A stretch of 44,051 nt of DNA from Nostoc sp. FACHB-280 (GTDB taxonomy: Bacteria > Cyanobacteriota > Cyanobacteriia > Cyanobacteriales > Nostocaceae), in assembly GCF_014697615.1 (NCBI RefSeq), contig NZ_JACJSD010000053.1, positions 1 to 44,051 of the forward strand. Reading direction: 5' to 3'. The notes below the pieces were generated by a model. The model was not told where the DNA came from. It searched no databases and saw only the letters and a program-made list of their open reading frames with translations. Shown piece by piece: positions 15,241 through 23,096 of this stretch. Positions within the stretch are counted from its first letter, which is position 1. Each line of letters starts with the position of its first letter. The position numbers and the translations under genes are program-made.

Positions 15241-16798
15241 AAGCAGCACTTCTGAGAATTAAACTAGCCACATCCAGTAAATTGCGCGTTTCTGCCCAAA
15301 GTCTTAATTGGCGTTCTATACCCAGCGTTTGGAACTTAACAGTTTCATTGGCACGCAAAGACAGCAAAAATTGACTCAAAGGTAAAATAGCAAAATCTTG
15401 CTGCCATGATTCTACAGTGGCGATCGCCTCGTCTAATAGTGCTTGTTCTCGACAAATCCCGGCACTTTGCCACACTAAACGCGGTAACTTCTCTCGCAAT
15501 GCTGCTATTTGTGCTTGCTGGGCTTGCCAAGCATTTTCATCTAAATTAAATTCCCGCACAGATAATTCTGACAACTCTGGTTGTAGTTCCACATCTGTCA
15601 ATTGGATATTAGCCATCTGTGCGCCAAACACAATACATTCTAGTAAGGAGTTACTGGCTAAACGATTTGCCCCATGTACTCCCGTACTCGCAGTTTCACC
15701 GACTGCGTATAAACCCGGAATATTAGTACGATTTTGTAAATCAGCAACAATTCCACCCATCCAGTAATGCGCCGCAGGCGCAACGGGAATTGGTTCATGA
15801 AACACATCAATTCCCCAACGCTGACAAACTTTGATGATATTAGGAAAACGATGCTGAATTTTATCAGGCGGGATGGGGCGCATATCTAGCCAGACATGGG
15901 CGGTAGCTGGATCAACCGCAGTTTTTTGCAGATGGCTAAAAATCGCTCGACTCACCACATCTCTGGGTGCGAGTTCTCCGGCGGGGTGATAGTCAAAGGC
16001 AAAGCGTCGCCCGGTATCATCAACTAAATGTGCGCCTTCGCCTCTGACAGCTTCACTAATTAAAAAGCGATCCGCACCTGGTTTCGTTAAAGCTGTGGGG
16101 TGAAACTGCACAAATTCCAAATCTCGCAAAATAGCCCCAGCCCGCCAAGCGATCGCCACCCCATCACCTGTACTGACGGCGGGGTTAGTTGTTTGGGCAA
16201 AAACTTGACCACCACCACCAGTGGCGAGAACTACGGCTTTGGCTTTTACCCAAGTAATTTCACCTTGATAAAACAGGCTAATTCCTTGACAGCGATTTGT
16301 TTCGGGTTCTAACCACAAACTCAAGGCTAAAGCTTGCTGAATAACTTGAATATTTTGGCGATGTAATACTTGCGCTGTTAAGGTAGTTGTGACTTCTCGA
16401 CCGGTGGTATCAGCTGCATGAAGCACGCGGTTACGAGAATGGGCGGCTTCTAAAGTTAAAGCTAAGGCGTTACCATGACGGTCAAAAGCTACGCCCAAAT
16501 TTACCAAAGATTGAATACAATTAGGCGCTTCTTGGGCGAGAAATTCTACAGCTTGCCGATCGCACAAACCAGCACCAGCTTGAATTGTATCTTCAATGTG
16601 CAACTGTGGCGAATCTTCAGGAGCGATCGCCGCCGCAATACCACCTTGCGCCCAATCACTAGCAGACAAACTCACAGTTTCTTTAGTAATCAAGCCGACG
16701 TGCAAAGATTCTGGCAAACACAACGCTGTGTATAGTCCAGCAGCGCCAGCGCCGACTACTATCACATCAAATTGGCGAGGAATTTCTATTTCAGGCAA
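15122..16798 (-). CDS. nadB: L-aspartate oxidase
   Basis: A 558-residue flavoenzyme that oxidises L-aspartate to iminoaspartate, the first step of de novo NAD synthesis (the next enzyme is quinolinate synthase NadA, not in this window). The FAD dinucleotide-binding motif VIVVGAGAAGLYTAL is at about residues 11-25. SDWAQGGIAAAI, HSRNRVLHAADTTGREV, FVQFHPTAL and GVHGANRLASNSLLE are the succinate dehydrogenase/NadB family signatures, and the C-terminal helical domain ends with RGGHYRIDYP. The start appears to be TTG at 16798 (TTG CCT GAA), as no earlier in-frame ATG exists; the true start is uncertain. It is transcribed away from psbU-side repeats. Confidence 0.93.
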   Translation of the reverse strand: MPEIEIPRQFDVIVVGAGAAGLYTALCLPESLHVGLITKETVSLSASDWAQGGIAAAIAPEDSPQLHIEDTIQAGAGLCDRQAVEFLAQEAPNCIQSLVNLGVAFDRHGNALALTLEAAHSRNRVLHAADTTGREVTTTLTAQVLHRQNIQVIQQALALSLWLEPETNRCQGISLFYQGEITWVKAKAVVLATGGGGQVFAQTTNPAVSTGDGVAIAWRAGAILRDLEFVQFHPTALTKPGADRFLISEAVRGEGAHLVDDTGRRFAFDYHPAGELAPRDVVSRAIFSHLQKTAVDPATAHVWLDMRPIPPDKIQHRFPNIIKVCQRWGIDVFHEPIPVAPAAHYWMGGIVADLQNRTNIPGLYAVGETASTGVHGANRLASNSLLECIVFGAQMANIQLTDVELQPELSELSVREFNLDENAWQAQQAQIAALREKLPRLVWQSAGICREQALLDEAIATVESWQQDFAILPLSQFLLSLRANETVKFQTLGIERQLRLWAETRNLLDVASLILRSAAFRTESRGGHYRIDYPEPNPHWQMHTLVQALHWSKSIPVS

Positions 16799-16861
16799 AG
16801 TTTAGATAGGGGAAAATTTTTACGAATTTTTGGAAAACCAGCTTGTAAACTCAGCAAGTAC

Positions 16862-16942
16862 ACTTCGACTTCGCTCAGTGTACAACACTCAGCACTCAGC
16901 ACTCAACACTCAGCACTCAACACTCAGCATTCAGCACTTTAT
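16862..16942. repeat. STRR: ACTCAGC/ACTCAAC heptamers with a flanking hairpin
   Basis: GTACACT and AGTGTAC form an inverted repeat (about 16858-16883). It is followed by about seven consecutive 7-base units of the ACTCAGC/ACTCAAC type. The same unit occurs at 5985-6006, 33719-33744 and inside hypF. Confidence 0.85.
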
Positions 16943-17005
16943 AAGAGAACCACCCCCAAAAATTGGGAGTGGACTACTATATGTCTACATTAACGATAAT
17001 TGAGC

Positions 17006-17434
17006 TTATCTGTAGATACCGTTGTTAAAGCGATCGTCTCCTTCGTTGAAGACTGATTCTAGTTCGGTAACGGTGAAGTTGTCTAAATTAGCTTGGAGGA
17101 TTTCTTTTTGGCGATCGCTCAATCCTTCAATATTCAGTACATCTTCTACACTTTTGTAAGGAGCATTTTTGATGATTTTCTTAGCCAGGGTAGGATACAA
17201 GCCGGGGTAATTTTGGAAAGCGCGGACATTGGTGTTGTTTAAATCAATTTTTTTACCAAATTCCGTTGCTAACTTTTGATCTGCCCGGTTGCGTAACTCC
17301 ACTGCTAAAACAGGCACTTGTGGTAAAGCCAAACTGTTGATCCCAGCAGCTTGGGCTACACCTGTTGTACCTAACCATCCCCAGCAACCCAGCAACAAAC
17401 TAAATACTGTTAATAAACGCACCAATCTTTTCAC
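17006..17434 (-). CDS. psbU: Photosystem II 12 kDa extrinsic protein PsbU
   Basis: A lumenal extrinsic subunit that stabilises the oxygen-evolving complex and its chloride/calcium environment. The precursor has a basic, hydrophobic signal peptide ([21 protein letters not shown]) ending near AQA-AGIN, matching export to the thylakoid lumen. The mature part has [26 protein letters not shown] and [12 protein letters not shown], then two helix-hairpin-helix-like segments and the terminal GDRFNNGIY. The start is ambiguous: the chosen GTG (17434) aligns with the usual MKRLVRLL beginning and has AGAGG upstream; ATG 17455 and TTG 17491 are in-frame alternatives. No other photosystem II gene is adjacent. 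Confidence 0.93.
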   Translation of the reverse strand: MKRLVRLLTVFSLLLGCWGWLGTTGVAQAAGINSLALPQVPVLAVELRNRADQKLATEFGKKIDLNNTNVRAFQNYPGLYPTLAKKIIKNAPYKSVEDVLNIEGLSDRQKEILQANLDNFTVTELESVFNEGDDRFNNGIYR

Positions 17435-18021
17435 GACTTTTTTACCTCTTTCCATCAAACTGAATAATGGCTTTAAGCTGACAGCTGTCAACAGTTTATA
17501 ATCTTTGAGCCATAGTTATGACTCTTGATTTTTCAACGCCAGTTGCTATAACTCGGCACAGCCGATAACAGCACTAGCGACTCTTGACTAAGAACTGATA
17601 GCTCAATCAACACACAGCAGTCATCAGAAACTAATATACAGCGTATTAATATCCACAATATTTACTGTTACTGGGTTTGACTCTATTTTTGGCAAAAATT
17701 ATTTTACTTCTCTGACTTACTGACATCGCCACATCTGTGCTGTACTTCCCAGAACCTTGGCTAGGATACTCTAGCTTGTTCGCTGATATTGCTTCCTGAC
17801 AGACTAACGCTAGAGTTGCAGCCTGAATTTACTGTTTGATAACTTTGTAACTTTTTATAAAGCTCTACTGGGAAATCATCAAGAGCGCAGGGAGCAGGGA
17901 GCAGGGGGAGAAAGAGTTTTATCTTTCTGCACGGATGTGTTGAATCATAACTGAATTTACCGGACATAATATTCAGACCCTATACCCCTACACCCTTAAA
18001 CCCTTACACCCAGTGCGGAGA
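17435..18021. other. Gene-free gap psbU to SnoaL-like gene
   Basis: Should hold the psbU promoter (minus strand). GCAGGGA heptamers lie at about 17886-17906, and ACCCCTA/ACCCTTA heptamers at about 17978-18011 just beyond the SnoaL-like stop. I see no other gene or RNA. Confidence 0.5.
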
Positions 18022-18837
18022 TTAACGTAACAAAGCGGCAAATGGACAACCACTAGCTTTTGTATTAAGCGATGCTGGTTTATTTCTATTTGGTAAAAAG
18101 CGCCGGAAAAAACCCAAAAAACTTGGTTTCCCAGAATTAGCCTCTGGTGTTCCTGCTGGGGTTAGCTGTTGTTGAGTAGCAGTTCCCATTTTGCCACCGG
18201 AAGTTAGTTGATTGAGAAATTTTCCATTGTCGTAATAGTGATCCAAAGACAGAATTTTGCAGTTTTCTGTTACTTGAACAACACTCATCCCCACCACTTC
18301 AATCATCTGTCCAGTCGGAACATAATCTTTAAAAGTACCGCGAAAATGTCCCCAATGCCGCCATTTAAAAGTAATAGTAGGGGGTGCAGAATAAACTTCT
18401 AATACTTCCCACAAAAACCCATCAGGAAATGCAGTATGAAATAGCTGAGTGGAAGATTCAAAATCTTCTTGGGTAGCTTGATAGTGTTGGGTATTACCAA
18501 TCAACAGTTTGTAAGTGCCTGCTTGAACTAAATCCTCTAATGTATAGCTAGTACCGCCATTGGTACTCATCCGAAATTTATCTTGAACTACAGACAACCA
18601 CTCTTGAGGATTTGTTTTGAAATTCGCTTCAATGTCGAAAGTTCTGACCAAATTCTGAACAAGTTTTTCCAGGGAATTTTCTGGATGATTGCACAGACTT
18701 TCTTTAGCTAAATTTTCATTAGAGCGAGTGTAATCTGGTTGCTCACCATAACGCCACGCTGCCTGAGTATTATATTTGAGTACGATGTCTCTTTCCTGTA
18801 CCCAAAGTGGCAGATTTTCAATGTTAATTTCAGTCAT
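18022..18837 (-). CDS. SnoaL-like (ester cyclase/pathogenesis-related type) protein
   Basis: A 271-residue soluble protein of unknown function. Residues about 100-215 resemble the NTF2/SnoaL-like fold: LEDLVQAGTYKLLIGNTQHYQATQEDFE, then TFKWRHWGHFRGTFKDYVPTG and VVGMSVVQV...KILSLDHYYD. Plant 'pathogen-related' proteins and cyanobacterial proteins share this layout with the N-terminal ERDIVLKYNTQAAWRYGEQPDYTRSNE segment. A Q/T/P-rich linker (about 216-245) leads to a tail ending SGCPFAALLR, whose single Cys-Pro is unusual. There is no signal peptide. The gene is monocistronic, between psbU and the DUF3120 gene. Confidence 0.6.
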   Translation of the reverse strand: MTEINIENLPLWVQERDIVLKYNTQAAWRYGEQPDYTRSNENLAKESLCNHPENSLEKLVQNLVRTFDIEANFKTNPQEWLSVVQDKFRMSTNGGTSYTLEDLVQAGTYKLLIGNTQHYQATQEDFESSTQLFHTAFPDGFLWEVLEVYSAPPTITFKWRHWGHFRGTFKDYVPTGQMIEVVGMSVVQVTENCKILSLDHYYDNGKFLNQLTSGGKMGTATQQQLTPAGTPEANSGKPSFLGFFRRFLPNRNKPASLNTKASGCPFAALLR

Positions 18838-19032
18838 AAATACCTCTGCTCAAAGATTACCAACAAGAACTTGTAAATCCTGATATTTAGCGATTTGCAG
18901 AGATATCCCCGAAGTGCGATCGCCACAAGTTTACAGCTTTTTGTGCAGATTTTATGAATGATTAACTACTGATGTTGCAGTTATTTGATAGTTTATCTAA
19001 CCTTAGTCAGTCAACTCAGAAATTTTGTGAAT

Positions 19033-19812
19033 TTACGCGACTAAAGCAGCTAGTAAAAATAAACTGTCTACCAAAATAGTACTTAAAACTGCACCGCCAA
19101 AAGCAAACCAGTGTTTTTCTTGGTTACGTAAAGGTAAAATTCCGGCTGTGAGTAATACTACTGCCAATGCTACAGCCCAAGCTTCACCCCAAGGTGTGCG
19201 GACTTGAGTAACAGCAGCTTGTAAAATTGGCGACACGCTTTCAGGTTCGACTTGCATGATTTGTCGCCAATAGGGCATTAAATCAACTATATAGAAATAT
19301 ACATCAGTTAAAACTGTACCGAATAAAGAACCTAAATAAAACCAGTTACCAACCTTGCACCAGTTTCTTACGAGACACCAACAAGCAAAGGGTAAGCCGA
19401 TAGATTCCACTGGTAAATGCCACAAAGGTTCCCAACGCAACCAACCCCAATAAATTGCCCCTGCTAACCAACTCCAGCTAAAGCCTAAGAGTAAATCCCC
19501 CCAGAGGTATGTTGCAGGACGAGACATTAAGCGAAAACTCAACCATACCCAAAATCCGGTCATGGCTAAACTGAGGCTGGGTAGCGATCGCACCAGTGGT
19601 GCTTCAATAAATACTGGCACTGATACTAAAAACACCGCCGCCGCCAACACTAACCAAGTTTGTCGGGACGATATTAACAATGGTAAAGATGGTGACGCAG
19701 AAAGTGTAGATTCTAATTCTTCTATACCCAGCGAACCAGGGTTCTTTACAGATAATTTCTTATCAATAGTGGTGGTAGAGGCGTTGTAACTAAACAATGT
19801 GTTATTAATCAA
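19033..19812 (-). CDS. DUF3120 family integral membrane protein
   Basis: A 259-residue cyanobacterium-conserved membrane protein of unknown role. After about 45 polar residues come five to seven hydrophobic helices, starting at TWLVLAAAVFLVSVPVFIEAPLVR, which is the family signature as I know it. The middle is rich in tryptophan and aromatic residues (FSWSWLAGAIYWGWLRWEPLW), and the last helices are AWAVALAVVLLTAGILPL and LSTILVDSLFLLAALVA. An earlier start cannot be excluded, but ATG 19812 is the first Met. It is divergent from uppP across a repeat-filled gap. Confidence 0.75.
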   Translation of the reverse strand: MINNTLFSYNASTTTIDKKLSVKNPGSLGIEELESTLSASPSLPLLISSRQTWLVLAAAVFLVSVPVFIEAPLVRSLPSLSLAMTGFWVWLSFRLMSRPATYLWGDLLLGFSWSWLAGAIYWGWLRWEPLWHLPVESIGLPFACWCLVRNWCKVGNWFYLGSLFGTVLTDVYFYIVDLMPYWRQIMQVEPESVSPILQAAVTQVRTPWGEAWAVALAVVLLTAGILPLRNQEKHWFAFGGAVLSTILVDSLFLLAALVA

Positions 19813-19914
19813 AGTTTTAATAATTGTAACTAATCTTTATCTTATTTAAGATAACATACTCAAAAATCCCCCCCTAGGGCATTTTTATTGTACCGAGATT
19901 TTGCGTAATTTGGA

Positions 19915-20200
19915 ATGTCTTTTTGGAGGGGTGTGAGGGGATGAGGGGTTTAGGGGTGTGGGGAGACAAGGGAGACAAGGGGGACAAGGGAGATGAGGGA
20001 GAATATGGGCTGACAAACAGTTTGAACGGATAGACTTTTTGCCTGTAACCTGTAACCTATCCCCTGCTGTAACCTGGATTTATTACAAGAGAGAAATCCA
20101 GGGGTGTGGGAAGTTTGGGAGGTTTAGAAGGATAGTAAAGAAATCTTTCCCCCCTCACTCCCCACACACTTCCCCCTCTCCCCACACTCCCCACCCATAC
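19915..20200. repeat. Repeat-rich gap between DUF3120 gene and uppP
   Basis: Nonamer units GGGAGACAA/GGGGGACAA run at about 19960-20000, CCTGTAA heptamers at about 20041-20065, and C-rich CTCCCCACA-type units at about 20145-20195. The remainder of this 470 bp gap should hold both divergent promoters; no gene is seen. Confidence 0.75.
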
Positions 20201-20284
20201 GTGAGAAATTCGGGTATAAGTATCCTGTGAGCTTCTCGAAAAGATGTTTGTGTAATTGTAATCGCAGCGATCGCAGGTAGACTG

Positions 20285-21244
20285 ATGGCTTTATCAAAAC
20301 GTCAATGGTTCGTGTTTATGAGTGTCGCCTCGGCAATAATTTCAGTTGCGGCGTTTCCACTCAAAGTTCTGAGTACTCCACCCACCCCAGAGGCTGGGGG
20401 AGTGCAGCAAATGAATATTTTGCAAGCAATTGTTTTAGGTTTTGTACAAGGAATGACAGAATTCCTCCCGATTAGTAGTACCGCCCATTTAAAAGTTGTG
20501 CCGATAGTTCTTGGTTGGGGTGATCCGGGAGTGGCGTTTACGGCGGTGATTCAGTTGGGGAGTATTGCGGCTGTGCTGTGGTATTTCTGGGGAGATTTGA
20601 CAAAAATTGCCACCGGAGCATTCCGAGCGATCGCGCAAAAAGATTATGGTGATTATGATTTGCGTTTATCTATCGGCATTGCCTTGGGAACTTTGCCAAT
20701 TATCTTTTTTGGCTTATTAATTAAAAGATTTATCCCAGATTATGATAATTCACCGATTAGAAGTATCGGCGCGATCGCGATCGCCTCGATAGTCATGTCT
20801 ATATTGTTGGGAATAGCAGAAAAACTTGGCAAACGCGAACGGGACTTTGAACAATTAACCATGAATGATGGGCTATTGATGGGTTTGGCCCAATCTATGG
20901 CGTTAATTCCTGGGGTTTCTCGTTCTGGTTCTACCTTAACAGCCGGGTTATTTATGACTCTACAACGGGAAACAGCCGCCAGATTTTCCTTTTTACTGGG
21001 CATTCCTGCCATTACCCTAGCCGGCTTAGTAGAGTTAAAAAGTGCTTTGGGCGAAGTTAGCGGTACAGGAATATTACCGTTAATTGCTGGTGTGATTTCG
21101 GCGGCGATTTTTTCTTATATATCCATTGCGGGCTTACTCCGCTTTCTCAAAACCAAAAGCACTTGGGTATTCATTTGGTATCGCCTCGCCTTTGGTATAG
21201 CTATTTTAAGTGCTATCAGTGCCGGAATTTTGAAAAATAGTTAA
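20285..21244 (+). CDS. uppP: Undecaprenyl-diphosphate phosphatase
   Basis: An integral membrane enzyme (BacA/UppP) that dephosphorylates undecaprenyl diphosphate, recycling the lipid carrier for peptidoglycan and polysaccharide synthesis; it also gives bacitracin tolerance. Both catalytic motifs are present: EFLPISSTAHL from residue 59 and PGVSRSGSTLTAG near 212-224. About eight hydrophobic helices follow the family pattern. It is 319 residues because of a roughly 42-residue N-terminal extension containing one extra hydrophobic segment (FVFMSVASAIISVAAFPL); M43 (MNILQAIVLG) is where most homologues begin. The PDZ/radical-SAM gene starts 78 bp downstream on the same strand. Confidence 0.93.
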   Translation: MALSKRQWFVFMSVASAIISVAAFPLKVLSTPPTPEAGGVQQMNILQAIVLGFVQGMTEFLPISSTAHLKVVPIVLGWGDPGVAFTAVIQLGSIAAVLWYFWGDLTKIATGAFRAIAQKDYGDYDLRLSIGIALGTLPIIFFGLLIKRFIPDYDNSPIRSIGAIAIASIVMSILLGIAEKLGKRERDFEQLTMNDGLLMGLAQSMALIPGVSRSGSTLTAGLFMTLQRETAARFSFLLGIPAITLAGLVELKSALGEVSGTGILPLIAGVISAAIFSYISIAGLLRFLKTKSTWVFIWYRLAFGIAILSAISAGILKNS

Positions 21245-21322
21245 TCCGTAAGGATGAAGGATAAATTATGAAGAGTGAAGAATGAAAAAATAATACTTCA
21301 CACTTCTTACTTCACACTTCCC

Positions 21323-22648
21323 ATGACTAACCTTCATCCTGCCAAAATTACCAAGGTGCTACCCGACTCCATAGCCGCTGAGATTGGCTTTGAGGTGGGG
21401 GATGCGATCGTTGCTATTAATGGTACCCGTCCCCGCGATTTAATTGATTATCAATTTCTCTGTGCAGATGAATTTTTAGAATTAGAAGTTTTAGATAGTA
21501 CTGGCAAAACCCATCACGTTGAAATTGAAAAAGACTATGACGATGATTTAGGGCTAGAATTTGAAACCGCTTTATTTGATGCGTTAATTCAGTGTAATAA
21601 TAGCTGTCCGTTTTGCTTTATTGATCAGCAACCCCCAGGTAAACGCTCAAGCTTGTATTTTAAAGACGATGATTATCGTTTGAGCTTTTTGTATGGTTCT
21701 TACTTGACGTTAACCAATTTACCTGAACGAGAATGGCAGCGAATTGAACAAATGCGCTTGTCGCCCTTATTTGTATCGGTTCACGCCACCGAACCCGATA
21801 TTAGAATCCAGTTACTGAAAAATCAACGTGCTGGACAAATTATGGAACAATTGCGCTGGTTCCAAAAAAGACGCTTGCAAATTCATGCTCAAGTGGTGGT
21901 TTGCCCAGGAATTAATGATGGCGAACATCTGGAACAAACACTCAAAGATTTAGCGTCATTTTATACTGGTGATGTACCTGCCGTGGCATCGGTGGCAGTC
22001 GTGCCGGTAGGTTTGACGCGGTTTCGCCCGCCAGAAGATGAACTGATACCTGTTACCAGAGAAAAAGCCCAAGAAGTTATTTTACAGGTGCGATCGCTCG
22101 CCAAACAATTTCGCCAAAAATGTGGCTCAAATGTTTTCTGGTTAGCCGATGAATGGTTTTTAATTGCCGGGGAAGAACTACCAACCGAAGCCGAATACGA
22201 AGACTATCCGCAAATTGATAACGGTGTCGGTTCAATTCAGTTATTTATCAAGCAATTTGCATCTGCCGCAACGCAATTACTCCCAAGCCAAATTTCTCCA
22301 CCCAGAAAATTGACTTGGGTAGTAGGTAACGCCGTTGAAAAAGCATTTCAACCGATATTGCAACGCCTAAATTCTGTTGATGGTTTAGAAGTAAATATGA
22401 TGGCTTTAGCCAGTGATTATTGGGGGCAAGCTATTAGTGTGACTGGCTTACTTACAGGTCATGATTTACTTTTAAATTTGCAAAATAAAGATTTAGGTGA
22501 TGGAATTTTGCTGCCAAATGTCATGCTTAAACATGGCGAATTAGTATTTTTAGATGATGTCAAAGTTGCAGATTTAGCAACAAAATTAAATACAAAAATC
22601 TTGCCAGTCGCGGGAGTGGAAGAATTGATTAATACTTGTATAGGATGA
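21323..22648 (+). CDS. PDZ-radical SAM (DUF512) cyanobacterial FeS protein
   Basis: A 441-residue member of a cyanobacterial family annotated as a putative FeS-containing oxidoreductase (DUF512 type). A PDZ-like domain comes first (about residues 1-60; ITKVLPDSIAAEIGFEVGDAIVAING). A radical-SAM-like segment follows with CNNSCPFC (C91, C95, C98), then FIDQQPPGKRSSLYFKDDDYRLSFLYG and the C-terminal DUF512 region (about 230-440). The reaction is unknown. ATG 21323 is used: the upstream in-frame extension to GTG 21275 is translated from CTTCACA-type tandem repeats and is not likely coding. Probably co-transcribed with uppP, 78 bp upstream. Confidence 0.85.
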   Translation: MTNLHPAKITKVLPDSIAAEIGFEVGDAIVAINGTRPRDLIDYQFLCADEFLELEVLDSTGKTHHVEIEKDYDDDLGLEFETALFDALIQCNNSCPFCFIDQQPPGKRSSLYFKDDDYRLSFLYGSYLTLTNLPEREWQRIEQMRLSPLFVSVHATEPDIRIQLLKNQRAGQIMEQLRWFQKRRLQIHAQVVVCPGINDGEHLEQTLKDLASFYTGDVPAVASVAVVPVGLTRFRPPEDELIPVTREKAQEVILQVRSLAKQFRQKCGSNVFWLADEWFLIAGEELPTEAEYEDYPQIDNGVGSIQLFIKQFASAATQLLPSQISPPRKLTWVVGNAVEKAFQPILQRLNSVDGLEVNMMALASDYWGQAISVTGLLTGHDLLLNLQNKDLGDGILLPNVMLKHGELVFLDDVKVADLATKLNTKILPVAGVEELINTCIG

Positions 22649-22654
22649 GTGTTT

Positions 22655-22698
22655 GAGTAAAAGAGACAAGGGGGACAATAGGGACAATAGGGACAAGG
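22655..22698. repeat. STRR: GGGACAATA-type nonamers
   Basis: GAGACAAGG, GGGACAATA (twice) and GGGACAAGG units in tandem just after the DUF512 gene. They are the same family as the blocks at 19960-20000 and 25790-25830. Confidence 0.85.
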
Positions 22699-22722
22699 TA
22701 GAGAGTTGTGTGTAAATCATTC

Positions 22723-22846
22723 CAAGACTTACGTAAAAATCACCCAAAAGCTTCATTTATCGAACCGCCAAGTCGCCAAGAACGCCAAGAAATCGTAGAG
22801 TCTGCGTAATTCCTAAAGAGTTTCAGAGAGTTATTACGTAAGTCTT
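22723..22846. mobile_element. MITE-like element with 13 bp terminal inverted repeats
   Basis: AAGACTTACGTAA (22724-22736) and TTACGTAAGTCTT (22834-22846) are exact inverted repeats bounding about 123 bp with no coding capacity. ATCATTC occurs on both sides (22716-22722 and 22847-22853), compatible with a 7 bp target duplication if the left end includes C22723. Inside is a CGAACCGCCAAG-type unit also seen in the hyp cluster gaps. A related single end (CGTAAGTCCTG at 194-204) occurs near the left of the window. The mobilising transposase is not in the window. Confidence 0.65.
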
Positions 22847-22877
22847 ATCATTCATAGCAGTACTGAATCATGCGTAA

Positions 22878-22965
22878 TTTTTTCTTCTCTCTTCTCTCTT
22901 CTTCTTTGCGTTCTTTGCGCCCTTTGCGGTACCCTGCGGGAAGCCGCTTCGCGTCTACGTTAAAA
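22878..22965. repeat. Dispersed CTTTGCG repeat plus CGGGAAGCC element
   Basis: CTTCTCT tandem units, then TTTGCGTTCTTTGCGCCCTT (complementary to the unit in front of hypF), then the CGGGAAGCC hairpin element at 22929-22960. Confidence 0.7.
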
Positions 22966-23096
22966 CCTAAATTTTGAATCCTGACTGTTATTTGACAAAT
23001 ATAAAAACATCAGTTGTTTTTCGGAGGTATTTTATTGTTATGCTGAATGATAAATAATAAGTGCTGTTAAATACTAAATTAAAGTGAGGGTTAAAA

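Noticed and set aside
16862-16942. CRISPR-like array from the regular heptamers
   Set aside because: Units are 7 bases with no unique spacers and no cas genes nearby; this is a short tandem repeat.
21275-21322. N-terminal extension of the DUF512 protein from GTG 21275
   Set aside because: The codons are CTTCACA-type tandem repeats and the family domain starts right after ATG 21323.
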